Assembly (NCBI GenBank): GCA_038501625.1 | Contig: JAZAYU010000001.1 | Coordinates: 8,917,374 to 8,981,373 of the forward strand | DNA: 64,000 nucleotides | Reading direction: 5' to 3' | Origin: Corbicula japonica | Lineage: Eukaryota > Mollusca > Bivalvia > Venerida > Cyrenidae | Shown: piece after piece, positions 47,401-56,000 of the stretch | How the letters are laid out: each line of letters starts with the position of its first letter | Numbering within the stretch: the stretch's first letter is position 1 | The notes under the pieces: model-generated | What the model was told of the DNA's origin: nothing | What the model saw: the letters and a program-made list of their open reading frames with translations, nothing else | Database searches by the model: none | Made by a program: the position numbers and the translations under genes

Positions 47401-48478
47401 AAAATGGAAAAAATTACACTTTCTGTTTTGGTGTGAGAAAATTTGTCTGGCCTATAAGTAATATGTTTTATAACTTTTAAACAATGAAGTTCCAGAAATC
47501 TATTAAAATTAATAGGAATTTATAACTATTACATTAAGTAATTAACAGCCATGAAAATTAAATGCATTACTAATCATCAGGTACATGGGTGAAAGTTAGA
47601 AATTCTGAAAATCCTGAAAATTTGTCAATTCATATAGGAAAATTAAAGAAAATCAACCTTTTTTAGACACACAGAATCCTGAATTCAGGATTAATCCTGA
47701 AAACTTTCACCCATGCAGGTAAAATTATTGAATAAGACAATGCTAAATTTTGCAAGCTACCAAAAAATGTCAAAAAAGATTTTTTTATGATAATGTGTAA
47801 ATAGGCTGGGCCTGTAATCACAGTTGGACCTTTCTTTGCTGGCGACTGGTCAGGCGGACTTAAATCTCTTCTTGGTCGTTTTACAATACGAGTGCTGAAC
47901 CTAGTGGGCTGCTTTCCAGACAATTCTGGTCCTGCAGCTGTCGGCACTACTAGTTCCTTAGCCTTTCCAGCCTGTAAGGTCTCCTGTAGTGCATCTTGTT
48001 TCGACTGTTGTCGTGCTGTCAAACGTCTCTCAGGCTGACTAGTACTTGGTTCTGGTGTTTTAGAAATTGCCTTCACTTGCTTGCCACTCTCTGTGCCTGC
48101 TGGAGGTGGTGACAATGCCCTGAAACATATTCAACAGTAAATGGTAATTATACATTTGTATTTTATTGGCAGCCATTTTAGATTTTGCAACATCACAATG
48201 TGATGGTGTTATCCGAACGAGTTTGCACTTATAACACCCTTGTATATCGATACCAATGAGGCCTCGCATACTTATCACGAATCCACATGTTTATCACTAT
48301 AATTTTTACCACGAAGAGCAAAAGAACTGGCAGATTTGGCTTCGATTTTGTGATTGTTTAAAAACAGTTTATTCTCAAAATGGCGGTTTCGGCGTAAAAT
48401 TGGAACAACTTACTTTTCACAGTTTTCCTTCAAAACATCATCACCTTGAGCACTTTGTCTTCGCTTTCTTGGTGGCAT
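26357..48478 (-). CDS. CRAMP1: Cramped-like SANT-domain chromatin regulator
   Basis: Nineteen coding exons, listed separately, join in phase to 3501 bases (1166 residues), close to the ~1270 of human CRAMP1. Cramped was found in Drosophila as a Polycomb-related gene; human CRAMP1 is a nuclear protein recently tied to linker histone H1 gene expression. Residues 1-115 are basic and Ser/Pro-rich, starting MPPRKRRQ. The SANT/Myb-like domain covers about 116-184 (KRQWELWSVEDKDSFFEGL to HFYYRTWHKISKLI). A second conserved block lies at ~325-360 (NIAWQHVQDLSHNPRVRV) and a third at ~642-664 (NLTLAELYLMFGEDGELKFE). The Ser/Thr-rich C-terminal half has short conserved pieces (DTSFSNLLEDSNK, LSLTSFLESPSK). 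It is divergent to the JPT gene. UTR ends are not determined. Confidence 0.93.
27179..27319 (-). CDS. CRAMP1: CRAMP1 exon 18
   Basis: VPDLSLTSFLESPSKPSASS, then FNPNMPLSLFNENSRDF; phase 0 both ends, donor GAT|GTAAGT. Confidence 0.9.
27646..27831. mobile_element. TTAA-MITE, shortened copy in CRAMP1 intron
   Basis: CCCTTTACTCCATAGAATATG to TATATGGAGTTAAG; part of the middle is deleted. Confidence 0.5.
27849..28033 (-). CDS. CRAMP1: CRAMP1 exon 17
   Basis: DTSFSNLLEDSNK, a conserved short motif, then LNSPPVRSLFQPSPNPDQQW. The preceding intron (28034-34003) is the largest of the gene and holds two tandem-array elements. Confidence 0.9.
29031..29057 (+). repeat. Poly(T) run
   Basis: About 26 consecutive T residues in the large CRAMP1 intron; could be a reverse-oriented retroposon tail, but no body was recognised. 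Confidence 0.6.
29265..31233 (-). mobile_element. Element B: homogeneous 145 bp satellite element with ATAA flanks
   Basis: Read on the minus strand it starts GCCCCCCTTCGAAGAAGC, has a (GGTC)n-type microsatellite (31151-31196), about nine 145-146 bp units and ends with a 15 bp palindrome (29271-29285, GTGTTTG/CAAACAC) plus CTCTTG. ATAA lies outside both ends (29261-29264, 31234-31237). ACAAAGCGTTGTCTAG recurs at 29945, 30091, 30237, 30382, 30527, 30672, 30817, 30962 and 31107. Inner units are nearly identical, a sign of recent amplification or homogenisation. An unoccupied copy of the target site lies at 31432-31500. Confidence 0.8.
31238..31668 (+). repeat. Direct duplication, ~185 bp units
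   Basis: TACATACATATTACTTACTAC and what follows (to GAGCTAATGCTA) occurs at 31239-31421 and again at 31489-31668 with small differences. The spacer carries GACTATATCCGCGCGG and CATTTCAGTTGCAT, which also lies just left of element B (29218-29264). The duplicated block therefore spans the insertion site of element B. Confidence 0.7.
31700..33402 (-). mobile_element. Element F: ~145 bp array element with (CCAA)n and palindromic end
   Basis: AATGGACTGATCC recurs about every 145 bp (31799, 31930, 32070, 32216, 32360, 32461, 32601, 32748, 32902, 33070, 33217). The right edge has (CCAA)n at 33337-33355 and a palindrome 33370-33402 (TATACCCCC/GGGGGTATA). Several spacings (101, 131, 168) show internal deletions and duplications. 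The other terminus was not identified. Confidence 0.65.
33397..33480. repeat. Half copy of fold-back repeat
   Basis: AAAACTAAATCTGGAGATC, AGTCTCAAATCTCAAGCATC and GATTGGCTGAAATGGCGACC match one arm of the adjacent palindrome. Confidence 0.6.
33490..33637. repeat. Near-perfect 148 bp palindrome (fold-back MITE)
   Basis: GGGCCCAAGATCATAAAACC at the left and its reverse complement ending CTTGGGCCC at the right meet at a centre near 33563 (GGCGACTGGTCGCC). Only one or two mismatches separate the 74 bp arms, so as RNA it would fold into a long hairpin. At least five related copies occur in the window. Confidence 0.85.
34004..34211 (-). CDS. CRAMP1: CRAMP1 exon 16
   Basis: SMSQEALKAAGLSAMPSTP through SPPNLSSLLDISLPT, low-complexity Ser/Thr/Pro; acceptor TTTTTTGTAG, donor ACAG|GTATTT, phase 0 to 1. 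Confidence 0.87.
34656..34869. mobile_element. TTAA-MITE in CRAMP1 intron
   Basis: TTAACACTTTTTCTGGGGATAC at the left and CATCTATGGAGCAAAGGG at the right; diverged core. Confidence 0.5.
34906..35012 (-). CDS. CRAMP1: CRAMP1 exon 15
   Basis: SSELMEMSLSPDGDQTLLRI; acceptor ACATTTTTCAG, donor CAT|GTAAGG. A TTAA-MITE ends 36 bases beyond the donor. Confidence 0.85.
35349..35637 (-). CDS. CRAMP1: CRAMP1 exon 14
   Basis: KQLMRPRKVRQQLSRGRVG (basic), then a Thr/Pro-rich disordered region; acceptor TCACTTTTAG, donor TTTG|GTAAGA, phase 0 to 1. Confidence 0.88.
36128..36300. mobile_element. TTAA-MITE, truncated copy
   Basis: CCCTTTACATCATGGGATATG then GTAGATCCAAACCAGCC; the right end is missing. Confidence 0.45.
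36401..36600. mobile_element. TTAA-MITE, full-length copy with internal deletion
   Basis: CCCTTAACTCCATAGATATA to TGTGTATGGAGTAAAAG, with GTGCAGATCCTGATCAG and AGCTGATCTGGATCTACAC. Confidence 0.55.
36643..36786 (-). CDS. CRAMP1: CRAMP1 exon 13
   Basis: NGVFRIPVLPALSAPKPVPI and MLARYNPANNT; acceptor TATTCATAG, donor ACT|GTAAGT, phase 0 both ends. Confidence 0.88.
36855..37095. repeat. Probable interspersed repeat (CAGCCACCTGTG... )
   Basis: AACCACCTGCCTTTAACAGCC, AAGCAGCCACTAACTG and TGGGTGGCTGCTTATGACAGG are variants of one phrase in direct and inverted form, as in a MITE. Only this copy is in the window, so the boundaries are approximate. Confidence 0.35.
37286..37480 (-). CDS. CRAMP1: CRAMP1 exon 12
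   Basis: 65 residues: ANSACQLCGQTPNARKSQGR with a CxxC pair, a Lys-rich stretch, and RYNPVRFITLKHIAEEK. Phase 0 both ends. Confidence 0.88.
38015..38931 (-). CDS. CRAMP1: CRAMP1 exon 11 (917 bases)
   Basis: Largest exon, residues ~397-702. It carries three copies of DLSKS (429-433, 462-466, 513-517), a cysteine cluster between the first two (eight Cys in 439-479 with CC, CxxC and CxCxC spacings) and the conserved LAELYLMFGEDGELKFEYEW. It ends MVEFTDFTK at donor AAG|GTATGT. Confidence 0.92.
39228..39553 (-). mobile_element. Element C, single-unit copy
   Basis: Same ends and (CGCC)n microsatellite as the copy at 41951-42541, but with one array unit. Left end CGAGAGTGCC, right end CAAACGGGT, both slightly decayed; flanking duplication not evident. 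Confidence 0.6.
39746..39896 (-). CDS. CRAMP1: CRAMP1 exon 10
   Basis: REHFSDTEIASQEFRVYPHR and DSTLRNLNMEPVDEPVLQF; acceptor GACAATCAG, donor TTTCA|GTAAGT, phase 0 to 1. A second AG nine codon-bases in (ACATTTCAG) is a possible alternative acceptor. Confidence 0.83.
40141..40437. repeat. Two tandem fold-back palindromes
   Basis: Palindromes centred near 40198 and 40365 (both around CGACTGGTCG or GGTGACTGGTCGCC) sit in two ~170 bp direct copies; TTTTATCCACTCTGCATACTT is repeated at 40079 and 40246. The right edge ends CTTGGGCA. Same family as 33490-33637, locally duplicated. Confidence 0.7.
40480..40676 (-). CDS. CRAMP1: CRAMP1 exon 9
   Basis: KVPDKIRVEFRPKTNIAWQH and VQDLSHNPRVRV form a conserved cramped-family block. 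Donor CTT|GTATCC is weak but gives phase 0 into exon 10; reading on meets a stop in nine codons. A dead mariner begins 57 bases upstream of its acceptor. Confidence 0.88.
40733..41607 (-). mobile_element. Defective mariner transposon in CRAMP1 intron 8
   Basis: Ends CGAGGGCTGTTCGGAAAGTT and the inverse of CGAGGGCTGTCCGGAAAGTT, with TA outside both (40731-40732, 41608-41609), the classic mariner terminal repeat and target. At 875 bp it is shorter than the ~1.3 kb of intact elements. Minus-strand fossils of a transposase are readable in broken frames: a helix-turn-helix-like part (KWHSRFRSGDENVLDKK near 41200) and fragments toward the C-terminus near 41050. Stops and a frameshift make it dead. 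Confidence 0.8.
41951..42541 (-). mobile_element. Element C: array element with (CGCC)n
   Basis: Read on the minus strand it starts GCCTGTTTGACAAACGGG, has a (GGCG)n stretch (42470-42502), about three ~130 bp units (AACATATTCACCAAGTTTGAT at 42097, 42249 and 42399) and ends GGCACTCTTG. GTAA (42542-42545) and GGAA (41947-41950) flank it, a possible 4 bp duplication with one mismatch. Confidence 0.7.
42730..42779 (-). CDS. CRAMP1: CRAMP1 exon 8
   Basis: VKTPICNALKKLNCYE; acceptor GAATGTTTTAG, donor GAAG|GTAAGA, phase 2 to 1. Confidence 0.88.
43529..43564 (-). CDS. CRAMP1: CRAMP1 exon 7 (36 bases)
   Basis: VATIKVKGKRIR; acceptor TGTTTACAG, donor AATAAG|GTAGGT, phase 2 both ends. Short but fits both neighbours in frame. 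Confidence 0.85.
43801..43880. repeat. Fold-back repeat, decayed copy
   Basis: CCAAGATCATAAAACTGAG and GGAGACCAGTCTCAAAG keep the left arm; the right arm is partly replaced. Confidence 0.45.
44568..44622 (-). CDS. CRAMP1: CRAMP1 exon 6
   Basis: VNPNDKNWQKLNDLVHQG; acceptor TATTTTTAG, donor CCAAGG|GTAAGC, phase 1 to 2. Confidence 0.9.
45197..45406. mobile_element. TTAA-MITE in CRAMP1 intron
   Basis: TTAA then CCCTATACTCCATATATG at the left; TTTATGGAGGAAAGGG at the right. It ends 21 bases before the exon 5 donor region. Confidence 0.6.
45427..45498 (-). CDS. CRAMP1: CRAMP1 exon 5
   Basis: 72 bases, phase 1 both ends: DLKKDIQELYGLISYSVLRK, the conserved stretch after the SANT domain. Acceptor TATATTTTGCAG, donor GGTG|GTAAGT. 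Confidence 0.93.
46209..46365 (-). CDS. CRAMP1: CRAMP1 exon 4: rest of SANT domain
   Basis: FGKDFESIHNLI, then NKEQVRHFYYRTWHKI, hallmark of the cramped family. Acceptor AACTTTTAG, donor GAAG|GTTAGT, phase 0 to 1. Confidence 0.94.
46934..47049 (-). CDS. CRAMP1: CRAMP1 exon 3: start of SANT domain
   Basis: Acceptor CTTCTTTCAG, phase 1 in, phase 0 out. Encodes KRQWELWSVEDKDSFFEGL, the first helix with its conserved Trp residues. Confidence 0.93.
47830..48119 (-). CDS. CRAMP1: CRAMP1 exon 2
   Basis: Acceptor ATATGTTTCAG; donor AAAG|GTCCAAC (weak but phase-matched). Encodes a Pro/Ser/Lys-rich disordered region with RRLTARQQSKQD and KRPRRDLSPPDQSPAKK, nuclear-localisation-like. Confidence 0.88.
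48377..48386 (+). promoter_or_regulatory. YY1-type motif just inside CRAMP1 intron 1
   Basis: AAAATGGCGG, the YY1 core, lies 28 bases past the exon 1 donor, where YY1 sites often sit relative to CpG-poor housekeeping starts. Motif match only. Confidence 0.3.
48414..48478 (-). CDS. CRAMP1: CRAMP1 coding exon 1
   Basis: ATG at 48478 gives MPPRKRRQSAQGDDVLKENC; donor GAAAA|GTAAGTTG, phase 2. The start is chosen because it opens a basic N-terminus and joins exon 2 in frame; no other ATG precedes the splice in this frame nearby. Confidence 0.85.
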
Positions 48479-49980
48479 TTAGCTTGATAGAAGTTTTGGT
48501 ATGATCATTATCCCGATTGCTTTTCGTAGAATGTTCAACACAAACAAAACAAATGCCACACAAAACGTTCAAGTCTTGACCAACACCGTTTAGTCGAAGA
48601 TTGAAGGCTCAAATCGCCGGCTATGTCTCAGCGGAATCCCCGTACTTCTCCGTTTCATTCTACACAGTACATTAAAAAACGTATGAATTTGAAACTTCGA
48701 TTGTTTGCCACTGGAAATTAAGTCTGTCCCGGCATCTATTTACCACTCTTATTCACCAACTTCTAAACTGCAATTCCAGCCGAAACTAGGTCATGTGATC
48801 GAAATTGTCCAGTAGCAAAGCACAAATTATTTGTAGCCAAACTCCTTATTTTTCCTAAAACATTAAGAAAAAGTTTTGATTATATTGCATTTACGTGATA
48901 CAAGAAAACCACATAACACAGTTTTGATTAAGATTTTACGAGCTATACACGTTTTATTTGATGTTCAAATTTGGTCTGAATAGGAGTGTGTAGATGGGGC
49001 ACTGGGTGGTTTGTGTTATAATATGTCGTCAGTTTCACTAAAACTTCATGTATGAAAGATGGTTGCAAATATCTAAGCACAAAGCAAGAGATTACTTGAA
49101 CCCGAAAAGACGAAATTTTCTCTTGAGAATACTGATAAATGTAGTTTTTACAGTCAATAAATTATACCATCAAACATACATAGACTAGATCTACGTGCGT
49201 ATATTTTCTTCTTGGTACAGACATTTAGTACGGAGCATAATGTGTTTCTACCGATCTTCATATGTTAAGGCATCTTCACGCTTTTTGGGTAAGTAAAAGA
49301 TAAACAAATCGCGACAACTTTAACGTTGATATTAAGTTTACAACTGACACCCATGTGCGGCTGTCAAATCCATTGTGTACATGTATGTTGTGTGTACAAC
49401 CTGGCGGGAACCAAAGAAGGAAACTCTATTTACCCATTGGCCTAAACAATCATGTGACGGGGAAATCTCCTCAGTTCACAAATAACGTCCAATCGTTATA
49501 AATTTGAATATTCATAAATCAGTTATTCTCTAATAAAGTTAATAAAAGTGAGAGAGACAATAACATTATTATAGTATATGATTATGAAAGATATTTAAAA
49601 TCATTAATATAATACAAAATTAGTTAATAACAAAATCAAACAAATAAGTGAAAAGTTTTAGCGATTATTTCATGTTGAGGCGCTCTGAAGGTTAATAGTT
49701 TTAAAACCATGGTATTCCTCATGTTTTAATCAACTAGAGCTGTTTCATGTTTGAAAAATAATTTAAGCTAAATAAATGGTAATAAGGCAGATAAAATACA
49801 CTGAATAAGTAAGCAGTAATTAAAAAAAATTGCACAAGCAGGTGCTCTAACAAACCTATTGTACCCCTTGACGACCCTGGAAGTGACGTCACGAAATGCG
49901 CGTATATTCCATTCGCATTTAGCCGGTTGTGAGAGACAGCAAGAACATCGACGTTACATTTTTTATCACAAATAGTGAAA
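48479..49980. promoter_or_regulatory. Divergent intergenic region between CRAMP1 and JPT
   Basis: The two start codons face away from each other across 1502 bases, with no repeat family of the window inside, unlike all other gaps of this size. It must contain both 5'UTRs and promoters. TGGCGGGAA at ~49403 resembles an E2F site. Transcription starts cannot be placed from sequence alone. Confidence 0.6.
49884..49891. promoter_or_regulatory. CRE palindrome TGACGTCA upstream of JPT
   Basis: A perfect full cAMP-response element (ATF/CREB site) lies 90 bases before the JPT start codon, next to CG-containing sequence. Full CREs this close to a start are commonly functional; here it is a motif match. 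Confidence 0.5.
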
Positions 49981-50036
49981 ATGACAACTACTGAACTTTA
50001 TTCTGGTTATAATGCAGAAGGAAAGTCATCTTCGAG
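49981..50036 (+). CDS. JPT1: JPT exon 1
   Basis: ATG ACA ACT ACT encodes MTTTELYSGYNAEGKSSS; donor TCGAG|GTAAAT, phase 2. The Met-Thr-Thr-Thr start matches the family. Confidence 0.9.
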
Positions 50037-53000
50037 GTAAATATGCTTTCAGTTTAGGTTATTACGGTAGAATATTTGATACATAATTTTTTTTTACAGA
50101 TGAAGCGGAACAGAATGTGAAGAATGTGGGGAAGGCAAACGATGACTATTCATTTGTGCGTGTGTGTTTTAACTCTGTCTTACCAAATGTTAGGCTTGTT
50201 TGAAATTTATGCTAGGAAGTCATTTGGACGTCTTTTTTTCAAAATTATTTTAGAAAGTACATCATCAAACTTTGTACTCGATACATGTCGTACAGACTGA
50301 AGATCAGAGGTCTCAAACTCGGTGTAAATTTGGTCAGATGTAGGGGCCTAACCCAATATATTAATATGATCACACTTTTTGAATTGAAGTGCTCAGTTTA
50401 TAGGACTGATGTTATCAGTTATCAGTTAACAGACATAAGATTAAATTTAAACTTCGTAATTTAATTTAACCGTAAAAAGACTTCTTTATCTATTAATAAT
50501 TATTATACAAATGTATGACAAGTATTTTTAATTAATTTAACAACTGAAATATTCAAAAGGCAGTTCCAATATGTCTTTAGTTGTTTTGGTCATGGCATGA
50601 GGTCTGGATATCAAACCCCAAGATCATCAGACTAGAGGTATAGTTACTCAAATATTTGTCAGTTAAATTAATTACTTGTCAGTTAAATATAGCAAACAGT
50701 CACAAATATATGGCAATTAAATCTTGTAACAAACTCATATTGTTGTCAATTAAATTTAATTACATATAGCTGTCTAACACAGTCATATGGCAATAAAATA
50801 CTGACAAATACAGGTTATCATGCAGTAGCTTTTATCCCCAGGGGCAATAAATTTCACACTTGCTGGTCATGTCAGGGTACATTAATGTTGTTAGGGGATA
50901 TACACAAGAAACTATTGTAGTGCCATTTATAAATATTGAGCTACTGAATTACATTAACTATAAGTAGCCAGACAGAAGAGAATTTTAAAATCAGCAAACA
51001 CCTTCAACACTGGTCAGAGATGGCTGCAACCTACTTGTCATGTTTGAATAGAGCTAAATGGCTTCCTCACACACTGATTGTTATAATCAGTTTAACTGAA
51101 AACTGTTAATTTTGCTGGAATAATGTTTATTTTCTTTGTTTTAAATTCATTGTGACCAAGTGGCTTGGATAGTATCTAGGCCTGAACAATGTTCATTGAA
51201 AAACTTTGATGTATTCATGGTTTTAAATCACATTTTAATTAAATGAAATTGGGGGTTCAAAATCTGTTACAAATATCTTCAATAAAATCATGGTTCTGAT
51301 GCTTGTGAATATAAAGCAAAAATATTTTCTGTATAATAATTGTAACAAATTATTTTTGTACTAATCAAGTTATTCACCAATTGTTATTTAATTGAAACAT
51401 TTACTTATACTAATTGTAATCATTTTATTTAATTATTGAAAAAATAAATGTCTGATAGGAAGATTCACTAAAAAAAGATGTGTTGTTGATGATCAGCAAA
51501 CTTTTACGAAAGGCGTTGAAATTTTTTCAGTCTGGTAAAAAATTTTAACTACCCAGTCTTGGTCCAGGATGTAGAAGGAAACAACACTTCCTCTGTTTAA
51601 AACATATTTAACTCACTACTTCAATTGATTGTCCATCATGTTTCTCCCCAGAAATTGTTCTACTTGTCAAGCTATTGATTCAGACTTCTAGTCACATGTG
51701 GAATGTTTTTATTGAAAATTTAGGGTTCTGAGACCCCCAGGTGGTGGATCTAGCAACATTTTTGGTGCTCCAGAACCAAATCCCCAACAACAGGTGAGAC
51801 AGGAGCAACAGAAAGAGGCCCAAAAGACACAGTCCCCAAACCCACAAGGTTCAGCCCAGTCTAACCCCACCAATGATGCCAAACAAGAGTACAACAGAAA
51901 CAAACCTAAGGGTCGAGGTAAGTGTGCATGTCAGTTTAATATGATAATTAATATTAATTTTTGGGAGGAAATCTGCATTCATTTGTCCTTTATTCAAAGT
52001 AATTAAAAAACTGTGAGCTTCAAACTTCAATAACTGAATTTTTCACTTATTTTCTTCTTGATAAAATATTGAGATTACAGTTAGAATTTTATTAGGCATT
52101 TGATCATCGAGAAGATTTCTGTAATGTTTGTCGCAATTTTTATAATGTGTAGCAATCATTGTTATAATGTTATTGACTGCAGAGATTTGAAATATTTCAG
52201 GTAATGGTTGACACACCAGTATTTCTCAGACAACAGTATTGATTATTTCTGCTTGTTTTTCAGACTGAACAGAATGTTTTCTTAGGTTATTTGTATGCAC
52301 TCGCAGTAAACAGTTGTAAGTTTGCTTTTTTATGCATATTACTTTCTATTGACAATGCCATCTTAAAAATCTAGTTCCCCGCCTGGGTAAAAAAAATGCT
52401 CAGACTGGTGGTGTCTAGATTAGTCTACTGCAAAATTTAGAAACCATGCATTTACATTTTCAACACATGTTACCATGAGTCATTTTCTCTTGTACCATAA
52501 TTTCATTTATGAATTATATTTTATCAACGTGTTTGGTCTTGTATATGTGTGGCAAAGTTTCTTAAAGTGTGTATGAAACAAGTTTTCTTTAAGAAGGCAT
52601 TGTGTAGAAATAAATAGTATGCTTGAAGCATTGCCTAACCATGTTTCAATGCCTTGATTCCATTTACATACTTAATAATAAATTTAAATAAGGAAACTGC
52701 ATTGAACTAGGTTTTTGAAAAGAGCTCCACAATCTACTAAGGCAAATTTGTCCCTTGCTCTGTTGTCTTAATGTTTATTTTGCAAATAAATATGATTGCA
52801 GTTTTGACCATTGTAGGTAAACCTAATCCATCACATGTATTTGAAAAACAGCCAACATGAGCACTGATCTATTTCTGACCTTTAGAATAGAATGAGTCAT
52901 TGTCACAGCTTTTTCCAGGTTTAAAATTCCAGGCTACAAACGGGAGCATTTTATACAGATACTGATGCAATTACATTGCTGCAGTAATTGGTTTCTGATA

Positions 53001-56000
53001 TGTATTGATCAGTTACCAATCACAAGGAATCATGGCTGATTATTATGGGCTTGACAATGTTTCTGAGACTCTCACTTTGTATAAAATGTTTGTGATCCTT
53101 TTTGTATAATCTTCTGAACTGCATTATTTCATATTTTTTGTATTGTAGCTGATGCACCCTTTGCAATGTTTGCAGAAAGTGGAAGTTAGTACAATTATGC
53201 ATTTATCAATGTTATTCAACTTTCATGCTAATGTAAAAACAGTGAATCCAAAATGGTTATTGATCAGTCAGAACCATCTGTAATGAAGTGCTTTTATTGT
53301 GCAATTAGGAAACCCTTATTCTTTGTGGTGTGAATAAAACATCTGCTTATTGGGGAACAAAAAAGGTGCACACATTTGTTTCCCCAATATTTAAATAACT
53401 CAATTCCTTTTGCATATAGTACTTGATCCATTTTATAGAATAATCAGTCAAAAATGCTCACAAGTATTACAGAAATTTAAAGGGTTGGTGTGTCTGTTGT
53501 TGAATTTATGATTGCCAGCTATATTGTACCATTGGGAATGGTTGTGAGTAATTGTATTCAATTTTAACTTCAAAGTTTTGCATGTTTGGTGCAAGTATTT
53601 CTTCCAAATGACAGTCACTGTTGATAATTAGTAAAAATGGTGTGAAACTGCAACATAAAAAGTGGAAAAGGCTTTACACCAGATTATTATTGATATTTGA
53701 GATGCATCCCATTTTATGACTCATCTTAAAGCTTTTGTGCATGTTTTTGCTTGAATCATTAGTAATTTCAGATTAATGCAATGGATCAATTTCCAAACAG
53801 ACTAAATTCATTCACTTGTTTTTGGCCAACATTTAAACACCTCCACGGATAAACAATAAGTGTATTTATATACATCGGTATAAAATGTCAGTCTAGTATT
53901 CTTTAATGCACTAACTGTCATTTGTTCACCTTGGGAACTCCTTCAATTAATACTTTCAGACAGGAAAGTTTGTTTTTATGCTTTTATTAATTGAATTTTA
54001 TTTGCAAAACATCAGACTGAAATAATCATAGTGTTAAATTGGTCAAATAGATATGTTTAATGTCAGAATACAGCTTTATAGCAAATACTGGTTAAATGTC
54101 CTTGTATTTAAATTTCACTTTTGTTATTCAGTGTATAGATTATGATTATGATTGTGATTTTTTAATATGAATGTTCATGTTTAATTCTTATTACCTGACA
54201 TTTCATTTTTAGTTTTATAAATGTAAAACTAAATCTTTCTCAACACATGCTTTATAATATACTTTGTTTTGATTTATTAATGTTAATATTTTAAACTACA
54301 TAATTGTACACATATTTGTATTGTGTATGTTAAGAAAACTTCATGAAATTTGCTCAAAATGAGGGACTGTGATCAGGTTTTGTCCATTATTTATCCATCT
54401 GTCAGACCTCAATTTGATTGTTTGTCTATCAACAATGTGGTTAACAATCTGTCTAGCATTGTAAGATACAAATAGGGATCAACATGCAAGTTGTGCTCTT
54501 TCATGCCTTATAACTTGCAGAGTCTTGCACAATTCCTTCACAAGTAGAAATTTACCTTTTGACACTTCACCGAGTAGTTGTACACAAAGTATTTGACTGT
54601 TTATAATGATGAATAACAGATAACAGAAAATCCATAAGAAAGAATGAAAATGAAGTTTCTGACTTGTTAAAACATCTTTATGTGTACATAACATGTAGAA
54701 CTTGTTTGCCAACATTTATTTCCTTTCATCAGTGTAAAGTGCTTGGGGACTTCTTATCCCTTAACTCCATACATACCCATTTTATTGCTTGGCAGACAGT
54801 GTAGATACAGATAGGCAAGCACAGCCATGCTGTTTGATCTGGATCTACACTGGTGGCAGGATTTTACTTGATGAACCTAAAAGCTAACAGTGCTGATCCA
54901 GATTAGATGGCACAGATGTGCCAGCTCATCTGGATCTACACTGTTAGCCCAGACAATGTGTATCTGTTTGAAGTTTTATAATAAGCAGGTTTATGTCAGG
55001 TTTTCATGGTTTAGCATATATTGCTTTCTATATAGGACTCTGGTTATGGAAGATAAAGGTTAAGTGTATATAATGGGTTTCAATACCAGTAAGTCTATGA
55101 TAAAAACACTTAAAAAATTTGCCTCATAATATGTAAACAACTACTAAATGAATGCGACATTCAATGAAGACATCACACATAGATGTGGCCAGTCATTTCA
55201 TTCATTACCAATCACTGTCAAGTTGCAGCTTATTTCTAATTGAAATAAACCTGTCTGTTATTAAAATGAGACCGTTCATAACCATCTAAACCTCAGGCTA
55301 TTCACATGTCTTGTTGTCGGGTCTTGCATGGTATTGTGTAATCTATTGTGTAATCTACATTTGACAAAGTTTATTGATGATTAAACTGTAAAATGTAGTG
55401 TAAGTTTAGCTTTGCAAAACCCTAAGGTCTTAGGCTAATACTGGAACTGCATATAGGGTTGTAGGATTTCATACGTTTCTTCAGAAAGACGCAGTCACAA
55501 ATCTAATGCAAACAACTGATTAGGAGCTTTTTTCTGTCCCATACCCAAAGTGACAATACCCATCCTCTAAAAACAATTCAACTTAAGAATGTTACTGTTG
55601 CAATTACTCTGCAAAGCTAATTGTTCAGTATTAAATTATTCATTTGTGGATACATTTATTCAAATCATTCTTTTGGTCTCCTTTAACAACCTGTTATCCA
55701 GAAAATTTGAAATATGTTCCATTCTTAAAAATATCATATCCAGTATTATACCTAACTTTACAAAAAACTTTATTACATAACAAAAAATCACTTCTTTTCA
55801 AGCTTTGTGACTTGGGTGAGCAATTTGGACAAATCTGCATATCTTGTTAATATTCAAAGCATGTATGTGAAATCTGGTATTTTCAGAAACATCGAAACCT
55901 TCTCAGTTTGACAAATGTGATGACGGATCTCAAAGTATGCCTATTAGTAATTTTCATTTATTTATTCTAAGCTTTCTTTAATTATTTGATTGACTTGCTG

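Noticed and set aside
47663..47829. Extension of CRAMP1 exon 2 into AYLHIIIKK...
   Set aside because: The phase-1 donor at 47829 joins exon 3 in frame to the SANT domain; the extension is AT-rich intron.
51709..51903. Minus-strand ORF opposite JPT exon 2
   Set aside because: Antisense shadow of a conserved exon.
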